Source of the DNA: Ancylostoma caninum
Lineage: Eukaryota > Nematoda > Chromadorea > Rhabditida > Ancylostomatidae
Reading direction: 5' to 3'
Assembly: GCA_037903475.1 (NCBI GenBank)
Contig: JBAJFG010000011.1
Span: 1-64,000 of the forward strand
DNA: 64,000 nucleotides
Part shown: positions 23,130 to 36,700 of the stretch, piece after piece
Layout: every line of letters begins with the position of its first letter
How positions within the stretch are numbered: the stretch's first letter is position 1
Notes under the pieces: model-generated
Told to the model about the DNA's origin: nothing
Database searches by the model: none
What the model saw: the letters and a program-made list of their open reading frames with translations, nothing else
Translations under genes and position numbers: made by a program

Positions 23130-23690
23130 ATGAGTGAAGATGAGAGTGGGGTCCTCTACGATTCTAACACGCCTCGTGTCATGTGGCTTCGTCCAGGAGA
23201 ACATCCGCCAAATCGCACTCCTCACCCAAACGGGTGTTTCCTTTGCTACTTCTGGAATTCGCTAGGAATGTTGTATTACGAGCTGCTCCTACAAATATGT
23301 ACACACCAACTCCAGAAAGTCGCGGATGCTATTCGAAAAAATAAGCCGAGACGAGTTTCTGATACACCTACGCCATGATGCCGCTAGACCAAATTTAGCT
23401 AAAGAGTCCTGTGAAAAAATGGAGGAACTGGGCTGGATCACCGTTCCCCACCCACCCTATTCTACTGACGTTGCCCCTTCCGACTGACACCTGTTCTGCT
23501 CCTTCGAGGCATTCCAAGCTAAGAAAAAATTCACCAAAGTTGACGATGTTGAAGGGGCGGTCAGCAATTTCTGTGGCTCCACCTTCTCCAGTTCTGGGAG
23601 AAGGAGACTGTGGACCTGCCCATTAGGTGGGACAATGCTGTGATTAACTATGGTTATTATGTTGTTGCAAACTCCACTGTACGCTGAGTA
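23130..23690 (+). pseudogene. Decayed mariner transposase fragment
   Basis: Read across frames, this stretch shows mariner catalytic signatures. EDESGVLYDSN is the first acidic motif, RHDAARPNLAKES is the degraded HDNARPH-type motif, and PPYSTDVAPSD is the third. The C-terminal part follows as LFCSFEAFQAKKKFTKVDDV. Frame changes and stop codons separate them. The N-terminal helix-turn-helix half and terminal repeats are not visible. It belongs to a different mariner lineage from the copies at 49.5 and 52.2 kb, judged by motif wording. Confidence 0.8.
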
Positions 23691-24195
23691 ATAAAATGAA
23701 ACAGAAAAAATGTCTTAAACCGCACAAGACTTTCTTACACCCCAAAAATTCTGGAAGCGACTGAAAGCAGGTGCAGACTTTGCCCATAATTTATCTGGTA
23801 CCCAAAATGCCTCTTCATGGAGATTTTGTTAAAACATATCAAAGATTCTCCATGAATGTACCCACAGAATCGGTATTATATCGGTTCCTCCTTCAGCTTA
23901 CATCCGTGGTACATTTAAAAGGCACAGTAAAAGTCCTAATTTGCTAATTTTCCCCAGCCGTGACAGGCTTGGATTAGGTTTGAATCATTGCACAGTACTA
24001 CATACGTACTTTTCAGAACAAAAGAAGCTGTTTAGTACGGAACGGAACCTCTTGAAAAAAAGAACGACTATCATTGCCAGTTTTAAATCTCCATAAGTAA
24101 TGTCTCAACGTTTGTAATCGTATCGTCGTTAAAGATGTGAGAATACCATGATAGGAAAATCTAAATTTTTTTCTGGCGCCGAATGGGGCTGCTCA

Positions 24196-24288
24196 AGTAT
24201 ATAAAAAAGACTCATTCGTCATCCTTAGGCTTTGCCTTCAACCAACTGTCGATAATCTTCCTTTGTACATTTTTCCGATTCTTTCCAG
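24196..24288 (+). promoter_or_regulatory. Putative 5' region of DEG/ENaC gene: TATA-like box and splice acceptor
   Basis: A TATATAAAAAAG sequence lies at about 24197-24208. A strong acceptor, TTCTTTCCAG, ends at 24288, 16 nt before the chosen ATG. In nematodes such an acceptor just upstream of a start codon often receives a spliced leader. Alternatively it ends an intron after an upstream non-coding or coding exon. Confidence 0.4.
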
Positions 24289-24304
24289 CTCTCGTGCCAA
24301 TTCT

Positions 24305-24777
24305 ATGGCTCTCCCTCCACGTTCTGTTTCCCCGACCAATCGGAAGTACACTCTCGGTGAGTTCTTTACCCCACTCTTGCTCCTTCCACAAATGAGATGG
24401 GAAAGAATTTTTTGCCTGATGCTTCGCTTACAGTGGACACTGGTTCTGGGGTGCTGGAGTTGGAGAGTGAGAAGAATGACCTTTTCGACATAATACAGGA
24501 GGCGAACATGGATGGTGTCCGTCACCTCAAAGCCGATGATGCATTGTCCAGGCATGTCTTCACCGGCATTGAACTTCAGGATTACATGTTTGTATAGAAT
24601 TTTTTGCAGATACATATGGTGCTTTATTATCGTGATATTCGTTATTCTTGCCCTCATTCAAATTTACTATCAAATAATGTTATTCTACTCGGAACCAGTA
24701 GCCACGAATATTGAGGTGGAATATCCTTCAACCATTGCGTTTCCTACTGTTGCAATATGTAACAACAACCAGTTCAG
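24305..24777 (+). CDS. DEG/ENaC exons 1-3: N-terminus and TM1
   Basis: Exon 1 is 24305-24356 (starts MALPPRSVSPTNRKYTL) with donor GTGAGT. Exon 2 is 24434-24551, after the acceptor CGCTTACAG, and ends in a GC donor (CCAG/GCATGT). Exon 3 is 24610-24777 and encodes TM1, YIWCFIIVIFVILALIQIYY, then EYPSTIAFPTVAICNNNQF. The gating HG motif expected before TM1 reads DG here (EANMDGVRHL). Starting at 24263 is possible but would read through the acceptor at 24288, so I prefer the ATG at 24305. Confidence 0.78.
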
Positions 24778-27700
24778 GTAGTGTTTTATATTTCATGGAG
24801 TTCTCCACTAATTTCCGAGCAACATAGCTTCGTACATGATCTGCGGTCGAGTATTTGTATTGAAGTTCACGTAAACCCTGAAGAATAACCTCATCAGTCA
24901 TGTATTTCCATAAGGCCCACCCAAATAGGCGTAAATTACGTTTCTTATTTACGCAGACCTCTTGCTTTCCCAGGGATTTCTTACGCTTTCTGCCCGCCAT
25001 GATATCATCAGAATTTTCCATGGAACAGCCGATAATAGGCAGTTCACTGCTAGAGATCGGGACAAGAGCATATAATGATCTCGAGTTTTATCCTTTTGCT
25101 GTTGCTGAAGCGCGTGATACGTTTGACAATTGAATGAACCTGATTCTCTGTTAGCAGTAGTGCATTTCTGCCAGCACTATGCGGTGATAACAGAGTTTTT
25201 GGTCAAACCTTGCAAGGTACAGAAAAGCCTGCAGGCTGGACAAAAGGTCAACATCTTATGTGAGTTTACGAGCTGTATGACTTCTAAAAACCATCGTTTA
25301 AGAACATCCATAACTTCCGGTAAAGGCCTCTAAAAGAGCATAACCTTGAGCCCACCCCGGGTGAATTCCCGATAATCTCGGTCTACTTGCTGTAGCCCTC
25401 CGCACTCATTCGACAATTTTATCAGTGTTCGTTTGTGTGTCACACCCCTTTACCCTCGAGTAAGACCGCCGCATGCTACGAAGCAGGAGTACGCCGTCCA
25501 TGAATTCTCTTCAAACATTAGGGTTATTGTCCTCCGCATATTTTGACTTTTGTATCCGAATTAATCTGTGCGTGAATCTGAAACTGCTATTTTTTAGGTT
25601 GACTTATATCACGGGTGCTAGGATACTCAACAGACGGGCACGGGCTAGCAATGGAACACTGAAATCCTTATCAGGAAGACCAAGGAATGTATTCGAAGAG
25701 GTTGAGTCCAATCGATCTTTACTAGTGCTGCAATACTACACGTTCTTGCATTCCAGGCACTTCAACGGTCATGGGATATGGATGCTGTGCGCTTTCTTCG
25801 CAACGCTGCACACTGGAAATCTAGGATGATTTTAGGGTTTTGTTTTGCAGTTTTCTCCTACCTTTTCGTCACTACATATATGGTGTGTGCTTCAGATGCA
25901 CATGGCCGAATGGAACGAGCTGTCGCTTGAATGATTTCAAGCCTGTTTGGACACTGTCGGGTTTGTGTTGGGCGATAAACACTGATCCGCACAATCCTTT
26001 AGAAGTAGTGGGAAGTGGTGAGTTGCCGCATGGGGCTGCTTTAACGGGAATAAACTTTGCGCTAACATTCGACTTCCTTTACAGGGGTAGGGCATTCTAT
26101 CCGTCTTCTGCTCAATGTGGAGACGTACGAAAGAGTTGACGCATGTACCACGCACTTCCGGACGAAGTCCCTTCCTGGGCTTAAAATTCTTATATACAAC
26201 CAGGCAAGCTTTTCGAGAGTTTTTGTCATGTTGTCAGTTTCCAGAGTGTATGACACATTTACATTTAGACCAGCCTACCTTTCACAAGTAATAATGGGCT
26301 TAATGTCCCTTCTGGCTATGCCATGGACATCAGGTTTCGAATGCAACACGTGAGTTCATTTTGGCTTGCACCGCTTCTCTTCCGTTGAAGATAGTGTAAC
26401 ACCTCGTTCTCATGTCCGAAGATTTAGCGGATTCTGAATGTTCTCGATGCATTTAAGCAGCATTACACATAGAATGCTAAAAAAACGGTCTTTGAACGTG
26501 TTTTCTGAACGTTTTCCAAGACGGAATTTGGTACAGTTTGTCGAGCCGAGTGGATGCGTGAAGCCGTTGATTCTATCGATCGGATACGTCAAGACGTGGT
26601 GGTCAACACTGCTGCCCTGGCGGGCAGCCAGCACAGTCACGGACCGATCCGCCCAAGGGGTCCGTGAACTGCACATTCGAACCTTCCGAAAACGGGGTTT
26701 TCGTCACTTTATGCGTTTTGACGTACATCAGTACATCGTTGGAATCAGCCTGACGAGAAGGTCTAGAGTCTGTTAATATTTACAATTTACGAAACTAGGT
26801 GAAGCACTGACTTCAACGCAGCAATGGCGGAAACATTTTTTCTGATCGTAGGACTTTGGGCTTCGCCGGAAAACGTGGTTTTCTCACGATAATGGCATTT
26901 TCAAAACGTTAAGTGGTTTTGAGATACAACAAATACTAGTTCTCGAACAGAGCCAGATCGAGTTTTGGCGAGAGAGAAGAGTTCTGATTTGTTGTACTGT
27001 CATCTTTTTTTTGCTACTCCCTAAGTTCTGGAATTTCTTGGTTCTTCCATGGATTTAACTGAGTTGTTTTAACTTCAACTTCACTGTTTTGATTAGTTGT
27101 TTCAACTGCTCCGGAGCTCCTTTGTTTCCATTATCTGCGAGACCACTGTAAAAAAGCGAATAGTCGATCAGTAAAAAAAAACTACTGCAGGCTACTTGCT
27201 GAATCTCAGAATTTTGAGCTGTGCTTAATTTTAGGATCAAAAATTTTCTGGGGTGCTGAATTTAGCAGCTAGCTCCGGTAGAAAGCTAACTTTGCAGGTG
27301 GTTCGCCATAAATGTGTGCTCATATGGAGTGCTGCAGGACTTTGATACTCACAAAATCCGCCACTGAGAGCGAATAGCTCAGGTCATAGGTGTATCAAAA
27401 GGTTTCCGGGCTGCACCACTTACGCAAGAGCTAGTGCAGTGAGATTTCGAAGTTAAGAGGCATCTCTCCAAATCCGAGGCATTTTCCGTTACCATTTTCA
27501 ACTTACCAGTTTTCTAAGGGATTTTATCACATGAGTTTGAATAATAGAAAAGTATCTTCTTCGTTTCTTGCATAGTTCTGTTGGAATGTCGTTCCAAAAC
27601 TTTTAATTTACTCTGGAATCTAGGCTCAAGAGCCGGCCTCTGAGTTTGCGGATTTAGCGCGATGCACTCACATTTCTGCAAAACAAAACATTCCCGTAAA

Positions 27701-30700
27701 ACTGTAATCATTTTACTCTCTAGTTTGCGGACACATTGGAAGAAAGTGTCGGAATACTCACCTACATCATTGAGGTTTATTGTCTATCCGAAACGACGGA
27801 GCCGGTGACGCGGTCACTGCATCCAGAGGCGGCGCGTCCGACGATCAACTGTTTGGAGTGAAACAAATGAAGAAACCTACTGATTGGAACGAAAGTTGTA
27901 GTAAAGATGGTAACGTAGTAGAAAGGAACGTAAATATTCAAGAAAACTACCATCTATGTACTTGCAAAGATAGTAGCGGCTCGAATCGGCGCATGCTGCC
28001 AGATCGTCGCACCGCCTCTAGATCTCCCGACCGCATCAGCGGCCTCGTTGTTTCGGATAGACTGTACAAACAGCTCCAGTGGTCGAGATCGACGCCAATG
28101 GTCTTCACCACCTGTTTGTAATAGTTGAAACAAAAAGCAAGGTCGGACAAGTGTGAGAATGAAGATAAATGTACGGATACGCAGAGGAAATCCGCTGTTT
28201 TGACATAAAAGGGGATTCCAGTTCAACCGCTTATCTCCTGGATTAATCATGCGTGAGATTACGAAATCAAATCTTCGTACATCGCGCCTCCAAGCTGCTG
28301 CCTTCAAAAACCCAGCACTCTCCATTGGCATCATAGTTTGCACGTGGCATACATCCACTCACCATCGGCATTCTTTTCATCCGCCTTGTTTACGCTAAGT
28401 CACCCAGTACGGGCAAATTGGGTGGGACAGCTAATCACAGTCACTCCTTTCACTCACCCTCGTGACGATGGGGGGGGGGGGGGGTGGTGGTCTGCGCTTT
28501 ATTACAGAAGATTACTTAGAAAATTTACTGGGAAGGTTTTAGATGGCTCACGTGCTTGTACTGTTTCTGCTGTCAAAGCCCATCTCTACTTCTTTGCAAT
28601 TTCTCTACAGCAGCAATCACTCTCCTCACATTGTCTTGCTCGTAGAACTGATGTGGCTTGATTGATATTAACTCGCTCAGAAACTCTGTCTTTCAAAATC
28701 CCACATGGGAATGCGAGAAAACTTTCTGTTTGTTTGCACCTTAGGGATGAGTTTAGATTTCGTAGAAACCATTGACGAAACAAAATTCAACAATTGCTTT
28801 TCACTCGATAAACATTTCTTAGCTCACAGCCATAGTTCAGCTCGAACATATAGATCTTATTTCAACGGGAGCTAACAAATTTCTTTGAACTTTTGCAAAA
28901 TAACACAAAAGGCTTTCCCCTACATGATGCTCCAGAATTGTGCAGAAATATGGAGCAGGCAAGTGGAAGCCGGAAATTTTTTGATATCGATACAGTCTCG
29001 TGTTATAAACAAATAAAAGTGCTGCTAGTTCAGTGATGCTCTTTTCGCTAATTTACTTCGAATATTCGTATATCACTTTCTGTCGTTGGGTTCAATATTT
29101 CTTTCTGCACCAGTGGTTAATTTAGCACAACCGCTTGCCCGGCTTGCACTGCACCGCCGAAACAGACGAGCACAAGAGAGCCAGTGAGGAATTCAACTCG
29201 ACTCTCAACATAAGGACCTGTGAAGTTCGCAGAACGCTGCGAGAAATCGAGTATGAATGCGAATGTTCCATGGCTAGAGCATTTACCACTGAACCAATGG
29301 GTTTGTCTATGCTTTTCACTAAAGGAAAAGACAGCAACACAAACGAAACTGTTCCAGCGACAACGAGACCCTGCAACGTTGACGACTACTTTGGATGTGT
29401 CCGTGGCGTCATTGAAAAGTCTATGGAAGAAGGCTCAAAGCGAGATTGCCTCCCGCCATGCGAGTCCGTTGAGTACGTCGCATGGCAGGTAAAAACGCCA
29501 TTCTTTTATCTGGGAAGCTATGTTGACTAAGCACTGTTACATCGGCCTCCTCTGTTCACGCCAAGCGTAAGCTCGGGTAGATGGGACGAAAAGTGCATAA
29601 GGCACACTCCACACGTGTGTTCCCCAAAGGATAGTATAGGAAGAAGCGTTAGGTGACTCCGACATCTCCTAATATTTCTTCTTGTATCTTGTAATAATTT
29701 CATTACAAAAATTACTGCTGATCACATTTATCACCATAATGGATGTGCCAATGCCATTGACACCCCTTAGTTTGATGGCAGCATCCACCAAAATCTGTGG
29801 GCAATGATGTTTTGTGGTTCTTGCACTGTTTGATACCTCGTTACACATGTGGCCTCTGTCAAATCAGTTGGGTCCGCGAATACATGGTGTTGTAGCCGAA
29901 AGAGTGTGGCAGCACCGACGAAGAATGTGATGACAACTTATGCTTTTTGTGTCTGTGCCAAAAATGTCCGTCGCATGCAATGGAGGTGGGCTTGATGATG
30001 GCAGTCGCCGCACCGTCCATCAACTAATTAGAGAAACTATAACACATATCACTTCAAAAGCAAAAATGTCCGTAAGCGCTGCCTTTGAGGACAAGACTTG
30101 ACGATAACGGCACGACATTAGAGCAGCACATGAACCCATTCACTTACTCAAAATCTTGGGGCAAGAACAATTGTGCTATAACTATGCGTTGATCAGTAGG
30201 TTGAACAGGCCCTTCACCATTTTACGCCGAACTCTAGTGATCTTTTTTTTTTAAATCATTGTGGGCTTAATCAGTCGGTCATACAAGAGCTTGGATCCTG
30301 GTCTCGGCCACTGCAAAAAGGTAGGCTCAGGAAATCGTTAAGGCGCTACCATATTGATATGAGTGGAACGTGCGCGGAGAACGAGCTAATGTCATAGTCA
30401 CGGAAGAAGGAGCATACGTTTACAACGAACTTGAACTATACACGCAGGTGACATGCATAAGAAAAACATGCATGCGGGTAAGGCTGCGATATTGGTCTAC
30501 GGCAAAGACACTGGCACCTGACTGTCCTTCGTAACTATAGCATTTCAGAAGTGTAAGAGAAGCTCTTTCACCCCTCCGGAATACTTGGACGAATTACTTT
30601 GCTCTGATAACAACCAACTGTGAATGCATTCAAATGCGTTACATTAAGTACCTGCAAAAGTCCTAGAACAGTTACACCTAATGTTTAAAACACCCTCAAA

Positions 30701-33700
30701 GTCAGAATTTTGTTCGCCCTGGAAGAGCGGCACACGTCGGTCTCGAGTAGGGTTTGGGCATTAAAAGTTCTGTTACCGATGAAGAGGTGTGAAAGAATGT
30801 TAGCTGCAGTCTGTTCGATGCAGGTGTAAGGAGTAATGTTGGGCAGGTTAAAGTTTTGAAGCACCAGTTCTTTCTACACATGACACTGCAACATTCTGGT
30901 GTGTGTAATCCAGCAACAGCTGCGATCTACGTACAGTAGCGAGCAAAAAGATTGCAACTTTTGGTTTTTCGTCTATAACTTCTTCCAAAGTAAAGCGTGG
31001 GAGCTCAAATTTTTATGGAAGTTGTAGATACTCATGGGAGATAGAACCAATGGATAACCCCTTTACATCATTGAGTTCACGTTTTTTAAGAGAAATTTTT
31101 CTTGGCACCATCCGCAATGTCTCCTAAAATGGCGTCTATCGTTAGGATCTGACCAGGAATTGGTTCCTTGCAGCAGAGCCAACCCGTATGTGCTTGAAAA
31201 TATGCATGTGCTGACCACTGGTCGACATCTACGAAGACTATGTGAGATTAGTTCAGCAGTGATCCTGTATGGGTGTTTCTGTCACCTTGGCTCCACCTAT
31301 CGGCTCTATTTACAAGGGAGGAATGTTCCTGATGGTTCTATAAGTTTGGCAACAAATATTCGGCTTCAACGCAGCTTTATGCTCCCTCGCAGCTTCGAAA
31401 TATTCGGGCTTGTTGCCGTGCAGCCAATCGTGCACATCATGGAAAATAAGTTTTGGAATTTTTTCTGTCTCGAGGAAAAAGATACCTTAAGGATCCCATA
31501 AATGGTAAAGATTCTCCAGGGTCTCTAGAATATTGCAGTGTGCGTGGCGACTCATGCCGTTTTGAATTTGATGAGGTACATCTTGCCAAAATGCAATGAA
31601 CTCTACGTAACATCACCGAAGCGGGATACTGTGACCTGGCACTATAAAAACTGGCTAATTCAGTTTGAATTAGATGGAACAAACTAAACGAGACATTTTT
31701 AAATCAAAAGGCTCTAGGTGAACTGCGAAAACTCGTAGGTGGAGCAAGGGGCCACGCATGCTCGTGCTAGTGACCAGCACTATTCACTTCGAGTAGTCCT
31801 GTTCCGATAAATCTAAGGCGGCATGAGTCGCCACGCACACTGCAATATTCTATGGACCTGGAGAATCTCTACCATTTATGGGATCCTTAAGGTATCTTTT
31901 CCTCGAGACAGAAAAAATTCCAAAACCTATTTTCCATGATGTGCAGGATTGGCTGCACGGCAATAAGCCCGAATATTTCGGAGCTGCGAGGAAGCAATAA
32001 GCTGCGTTGAAGCCGAACATTTGTTGCCAAACTTATAGAACCATCAGGGACATTGCTCGCTTTTAAATAGAGCCGATAGGTGGAGTCGAGGTGGCAGAAA
32101 CACCCATAGAGGATCAATGCTGAACTAATCTCACATAGTCTTGGTAGATGTCGACCAGTGGTCAGCGCATGCACTTTTCAAGCACATACGCTATGGCTCT
32201 GCTGCAGGGAACCAATTCCTGGTCAGATCTTAACGATAGACGCCATTTTATGAGACATTGCGGATGGTGTCAAATTACAGACTAAGGCCTCTGTAAGAAA
32301 AATTTCTCCTGAAAAACGTGAAGTCAATGGAGTAAAGGGGTTATTCCTTGTTTCTATCTCCCATGAGTATCTACAACTTCCATAAAAATTTGAACTCCCA
32401 CGCTCTGCTTTGGAAGGAGCTATAGACGAAAAACCAAAAGTTGCAATCTTTTTGCTCGCTACTGTATGTTCGCCTGTGTTGGCCTAATATTTGGGAGTTT
32501 TCTCTTGATTGCTCTATAAGAGAGGGCGTAGTACTCGACGGTTATTGTGCATCCGCCTAGAAGGAATCAGTTGCGGATGAATTATGGTGATGACCAAAGA
32601 GGTCAAGGAAATTTTCAAAGGTGGAACGATGGTTTGCCCCACTTTTCGGAGGATTGCTAAAGCCTACGTCCTGTGACGACCTTCTCCTATTGCCATGAAT
32701 GAGCCATTTTTATTAAATATTTTAGTCCATTCAAAAACTGTTCCTTAGAATATCGGCAGGTAAAAGATCTTGCGGACTTGCAAGCCTCGACTCTGGTGTT
32801 CTTGGTGTTCGTCGCTCGGCTCGCACAAAATCCATCTACTTATCTTCCTCTTCTCATCGATTTACTTCAATTTGCAGGACATTGTTGGCTGAGAACAAGA
32901 ATGAGCTTCAGAATGTTTCTCCATTATAGGACTTAAACAGACTCCCGCAAAACGTGATGCCAGCTCTCATTGAGGGCCATGAGGAAGAAGATGAGTCAGA
33001 TGTAGAGCAGGACGACATAGAGGAGGATGTACGTTCTTTTTCTCCGCTTTTCAAAAGACAAATCATTGACGGTTTCTCATCTACTTTTAGTCGATTACTT
33101 GCGATACATGTGTCTATCCGAGAATCATAATCACTAATCTTTTCACAAATTTTTTGTAATCTCCATTCGTAGATAAGATCCACTTCAACAATAAGACAGT
33201 GGAGAGAAAGTGATGAAGGACCTGATCTTTCCAGGAGGATTCTCAAATCTTTGACATTCCTGTTTCGGTGGATTCAAATGTTACGCATCACAGGTTGATA
33301 TTTGAGCACCTTTGTTGGGCCTGACGGTTTGTCGTCTTCAGAGGCCTGGAAGTGGTCCAAGTTCACTCGAATTTGCAATTTACCCGATCAAACCTCCACT
33401 CCCAGTGCAATCAACTCGTGTTAGCGAGGTCCTAAGTGAAAGATGACATTTACCAGGTGCTCCATGAATTTAGCGGAGATGGACTTCCGCCTAAGTTATG
33501 AGGTAGACCGCAGATGGTGAGCTAACGCGGATCACTAGACCATACTGGTCAGGCAGAAGAAGTGATCTACAGAGATCTTATAGCTCACATAATGATAGGA
33601 AAGGCATAAGGTCGCTAGTAATCGCCAAGTGTTCATTCCTGCTATTCATTTTCGGGGTGCTTTCACAGATCCAAAACGCCTCAAGGGCTTTCCTGGCTGA

Positions 33701-36700
33701 TGTCTGAGATCCGGCTGCCAAAATAGTACGCCTGATGTTGAAATCATCTCCGCCGTGGTCTTCTTTCCTGTGTCTCCCCATCAGCCAGGAAAGCCCTTGA
33801 GGCGTTTTGGATATGTGAAAGTACCCCGAAAATGAATAGCAGGAATGAGCACTTGGCGATTACTAGCGACCTTATGCCTTTCCTATCATTATGTTTATCC
33901 TTCACTGAGGACCTCGCAGTGATCTCGCTAAGACGAGTTGATTGCACTGGGAGAGGTTTGATCGGGTAAATTGCAAATTCGAGTAAACTTGAACCACTTC
34001 CGGGCCTTTGAAGACGACGAACTGTTGAAACGTCAGGCCCAATAAAGGCGCTCAAATATCAACCCGTGAGTCGTAACATTTGAATCCATTGAAACATCTT
34101 CATCATGCTCAGGTTTCAAGAAGAGAGGTCTTGGAACTTACTTTGGCATTCCTATTAATGTTGCAGAAATACTTGAGACTGACTAATCGCACGGACGAAA
34201 AGTTCTTTCTTTGCGAGGAAAACGCCTATTTGGATGCAACACAGGTGCGAGGATAGATTCTACGCATTTTTACTACAGATACCTCATTAATTCCGAAACT
34301 GAATTTCCTATTGTCTATTCTTTAAAGTCAATGATTCATTAAATGTTTCCATACATGTATGCGATATAGTGCGATATATCTATTTTTTTGCACACAATTC
34401 TGCACTCAATCTCAGGTCTCCTATATAAAGCGAGACGCCCATCGGGCTTACGAAAAACAAGCCCGTCATCAGGAGGACATTTTCTTGAGAACCAAAAGAC
34501 GCATTGTTCGCCTAAGAACAGCTGTATGGAAGTAAGCGGTCATTTTTCTTTCTGCTAGACTACTTTGCGATACCGTCGTTTTCAAGCGTCTCACAACTGA
34601 ACTGGGGGTGGCACGGAGACGACTTCGTAGGCGTTTTCGAACGACTCACAGAAGGCGCAGCTTGTTTCGCTAACTTCAGGTGCTCCTTTTCGCTAGTCCT
34701 CATTCACCTGGGTGATAAAAAAAATGTTTCAATTTGTACGGCTTCGTTAACATTTCATTTACCAGCGTCCGCCATGAATCGATCTCTGCCGTCATGGAAA
34801 GCCGCCCGGCATACAGCGAAGAGAAGCGCGCAAGTCAGCTCTTTTTTGTGAGCGTTTCCTCGTCATCCTATATAAAGTGAAACATCTTCGTTGTCAAATG
34901 ACACTTTGCAGTTGATTGATCCGGAGGCTCAGAGAGCTAATCCAAAAAAGTTCAAAAGTATAGGAGATGTGAAGAGATACTACGGCGATCAAGTAGATGC
35001 TGCTCTTAAGGAGCTACAGGATATTGGGGAAACGGTAAGAGCGTTTTCTCATTGCAACTCGATACCGTGCACTCTCTTATACTACACAGGTTGAAAAGAT
35101 GTGGCGCCTGTTCACACCATCCACGTACGAAGGTGCAGTGCTCGCTGACGTGGTCAGGATGGATCGCATTGTTGAGCTGATGACACAGGTGAGATCTGCT
35201 AACTGGACTCTGAATTATTATATTTACGATGACTAACCTTTGCATTCTCCGAAACACCTGCTTCCTTTTGAGTTTGAATTTTAGTATGAGACAGGGAGGT
35301 TACAACGTCGCGTCTGGGCAGAAAAAATGCAATCCAAACAAATGCGACATTTCTTCGAAGATGATTTTTCTGAGGTGAGGCACGTTTTCCTTCCCACTTG
35401 CTATCCCTATCTACCAACTTTCGCATATGTCGTACTAGGCTAGTCCTGTACCAGTCTACACAACACCTAGGCAATACATTCTGTACATTTTTGTTGGGGA
35501 AAGATAAGACCGTTGAGATGTGGTTATATTTTTCACAAGGGCGTGGGGTGGCTACAGAAGGGAAGACATGCACCTGCTCCATGTGAACAGCAAACTGCCG
35601 CAAAGTGTCGCGAGGAAAAGACCATCTCACAACCTTTCTCGCCTTAGCCCGCAGCTAAATCTCGTAAGATGACAAGGCGTAGCAAGAGCTGCTACGAGTA
35701 CCATTCTCGCTTCTGTTACTGCAACGAGATCGCGCGAGCTTTATTCGATATGCTTAAGCGTAGGACATGACGTCGCTGATCAAGCAGCATGGCGAAAATG
35801 AAGGAAGGTTTCTAATCATAGCAGTAAGCAGCATTTTAATGTCAGAATACAATCACTTCACTTCAGAAAGAGTAATCGAAATATCAATAAAGCATTCGAA
35901 CATTAGCTTCTGCACAACTCCAAATAATAAGTTTTTGTAATACTGCAAACTACGTTTTAATTTTTATGCCTCTCGAACTGTTCAGGGATGGTACCAACCG
36001 ATTGTTCACGATCTAGAACACTCACTGTACAAAGTAGTCTTGGAGGTAGAGAAGGAATATTGGCCAAAGTTCTTGAGCTATATGCAGAACGGCACTGCAA
36101 TGAAGGTAAGTGGATGGATTCAAAATTCGCTTTGCAAAGGACAATGTATATCATGCACGGTAGGACTCCATATTTCACTCTGAGTCGCGTTTGTCAGATG
36201 TTTTTGCTTTACTAGCGCCTATACTTGCACATTTATTCGAATGAATTCGATTATTTGAATGATTCATTCGAATGATCGAGTTCGTTCGAAAGTTCTCATA
36301 TTCAAAAACGTCATTTTCTTGACTAAGTCGGATGATGGAGAAAGCTTTTCTCTCATCTTCAAATTTATTCGGTCATTCGGATATTCAAAATATTCGACAT
36401 TCGAACGGTCGAATAAATGTGCAAGTATACTGGTGCCCCTACCGAACGCTGGGAAGTGGCTTTGGGAAGCCACTTGATGTTTGTGCGATAGTTTCACACT
36501 TGTGGAATTCTGAGGAAAGAAGAAGTGAAACCAATCGCTGGCTGAGCTCAAATATGAAATTCGTTTCCAGAACTGCGTATATTCCATCACTCTGCTCACC
36601 AAACTAGCGCTGGATTTCCAGTTTATCATGTCGATCTTGCTCGCTTTCTATCACACATCTACATGCAAGGGTACTTTTCGATGCAATGGCATACCCTCCC

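Noticed and set aside
27954..28358. 134-residue minus-strand ORF in channel intron 8
   Set aside because: Part of it is the arm of the foldback at 27782-28062 and the rest shows no motif or splice context.
31160..32174. Paired 95-113-residue ORFs as duplicated genes
   Set aside because: They are the two inverted arms of one Tc1-like foldback element.
34561..34679. Alternative reading ending the gene in an Arg-rich tail with a stop at about 34675
   Set aside because: An acceptor at 34586 gives a frame containing LNWGWHGDDFVGVFERL that continues in phase into conserved exons, so the stop-containing frame is a shadow.
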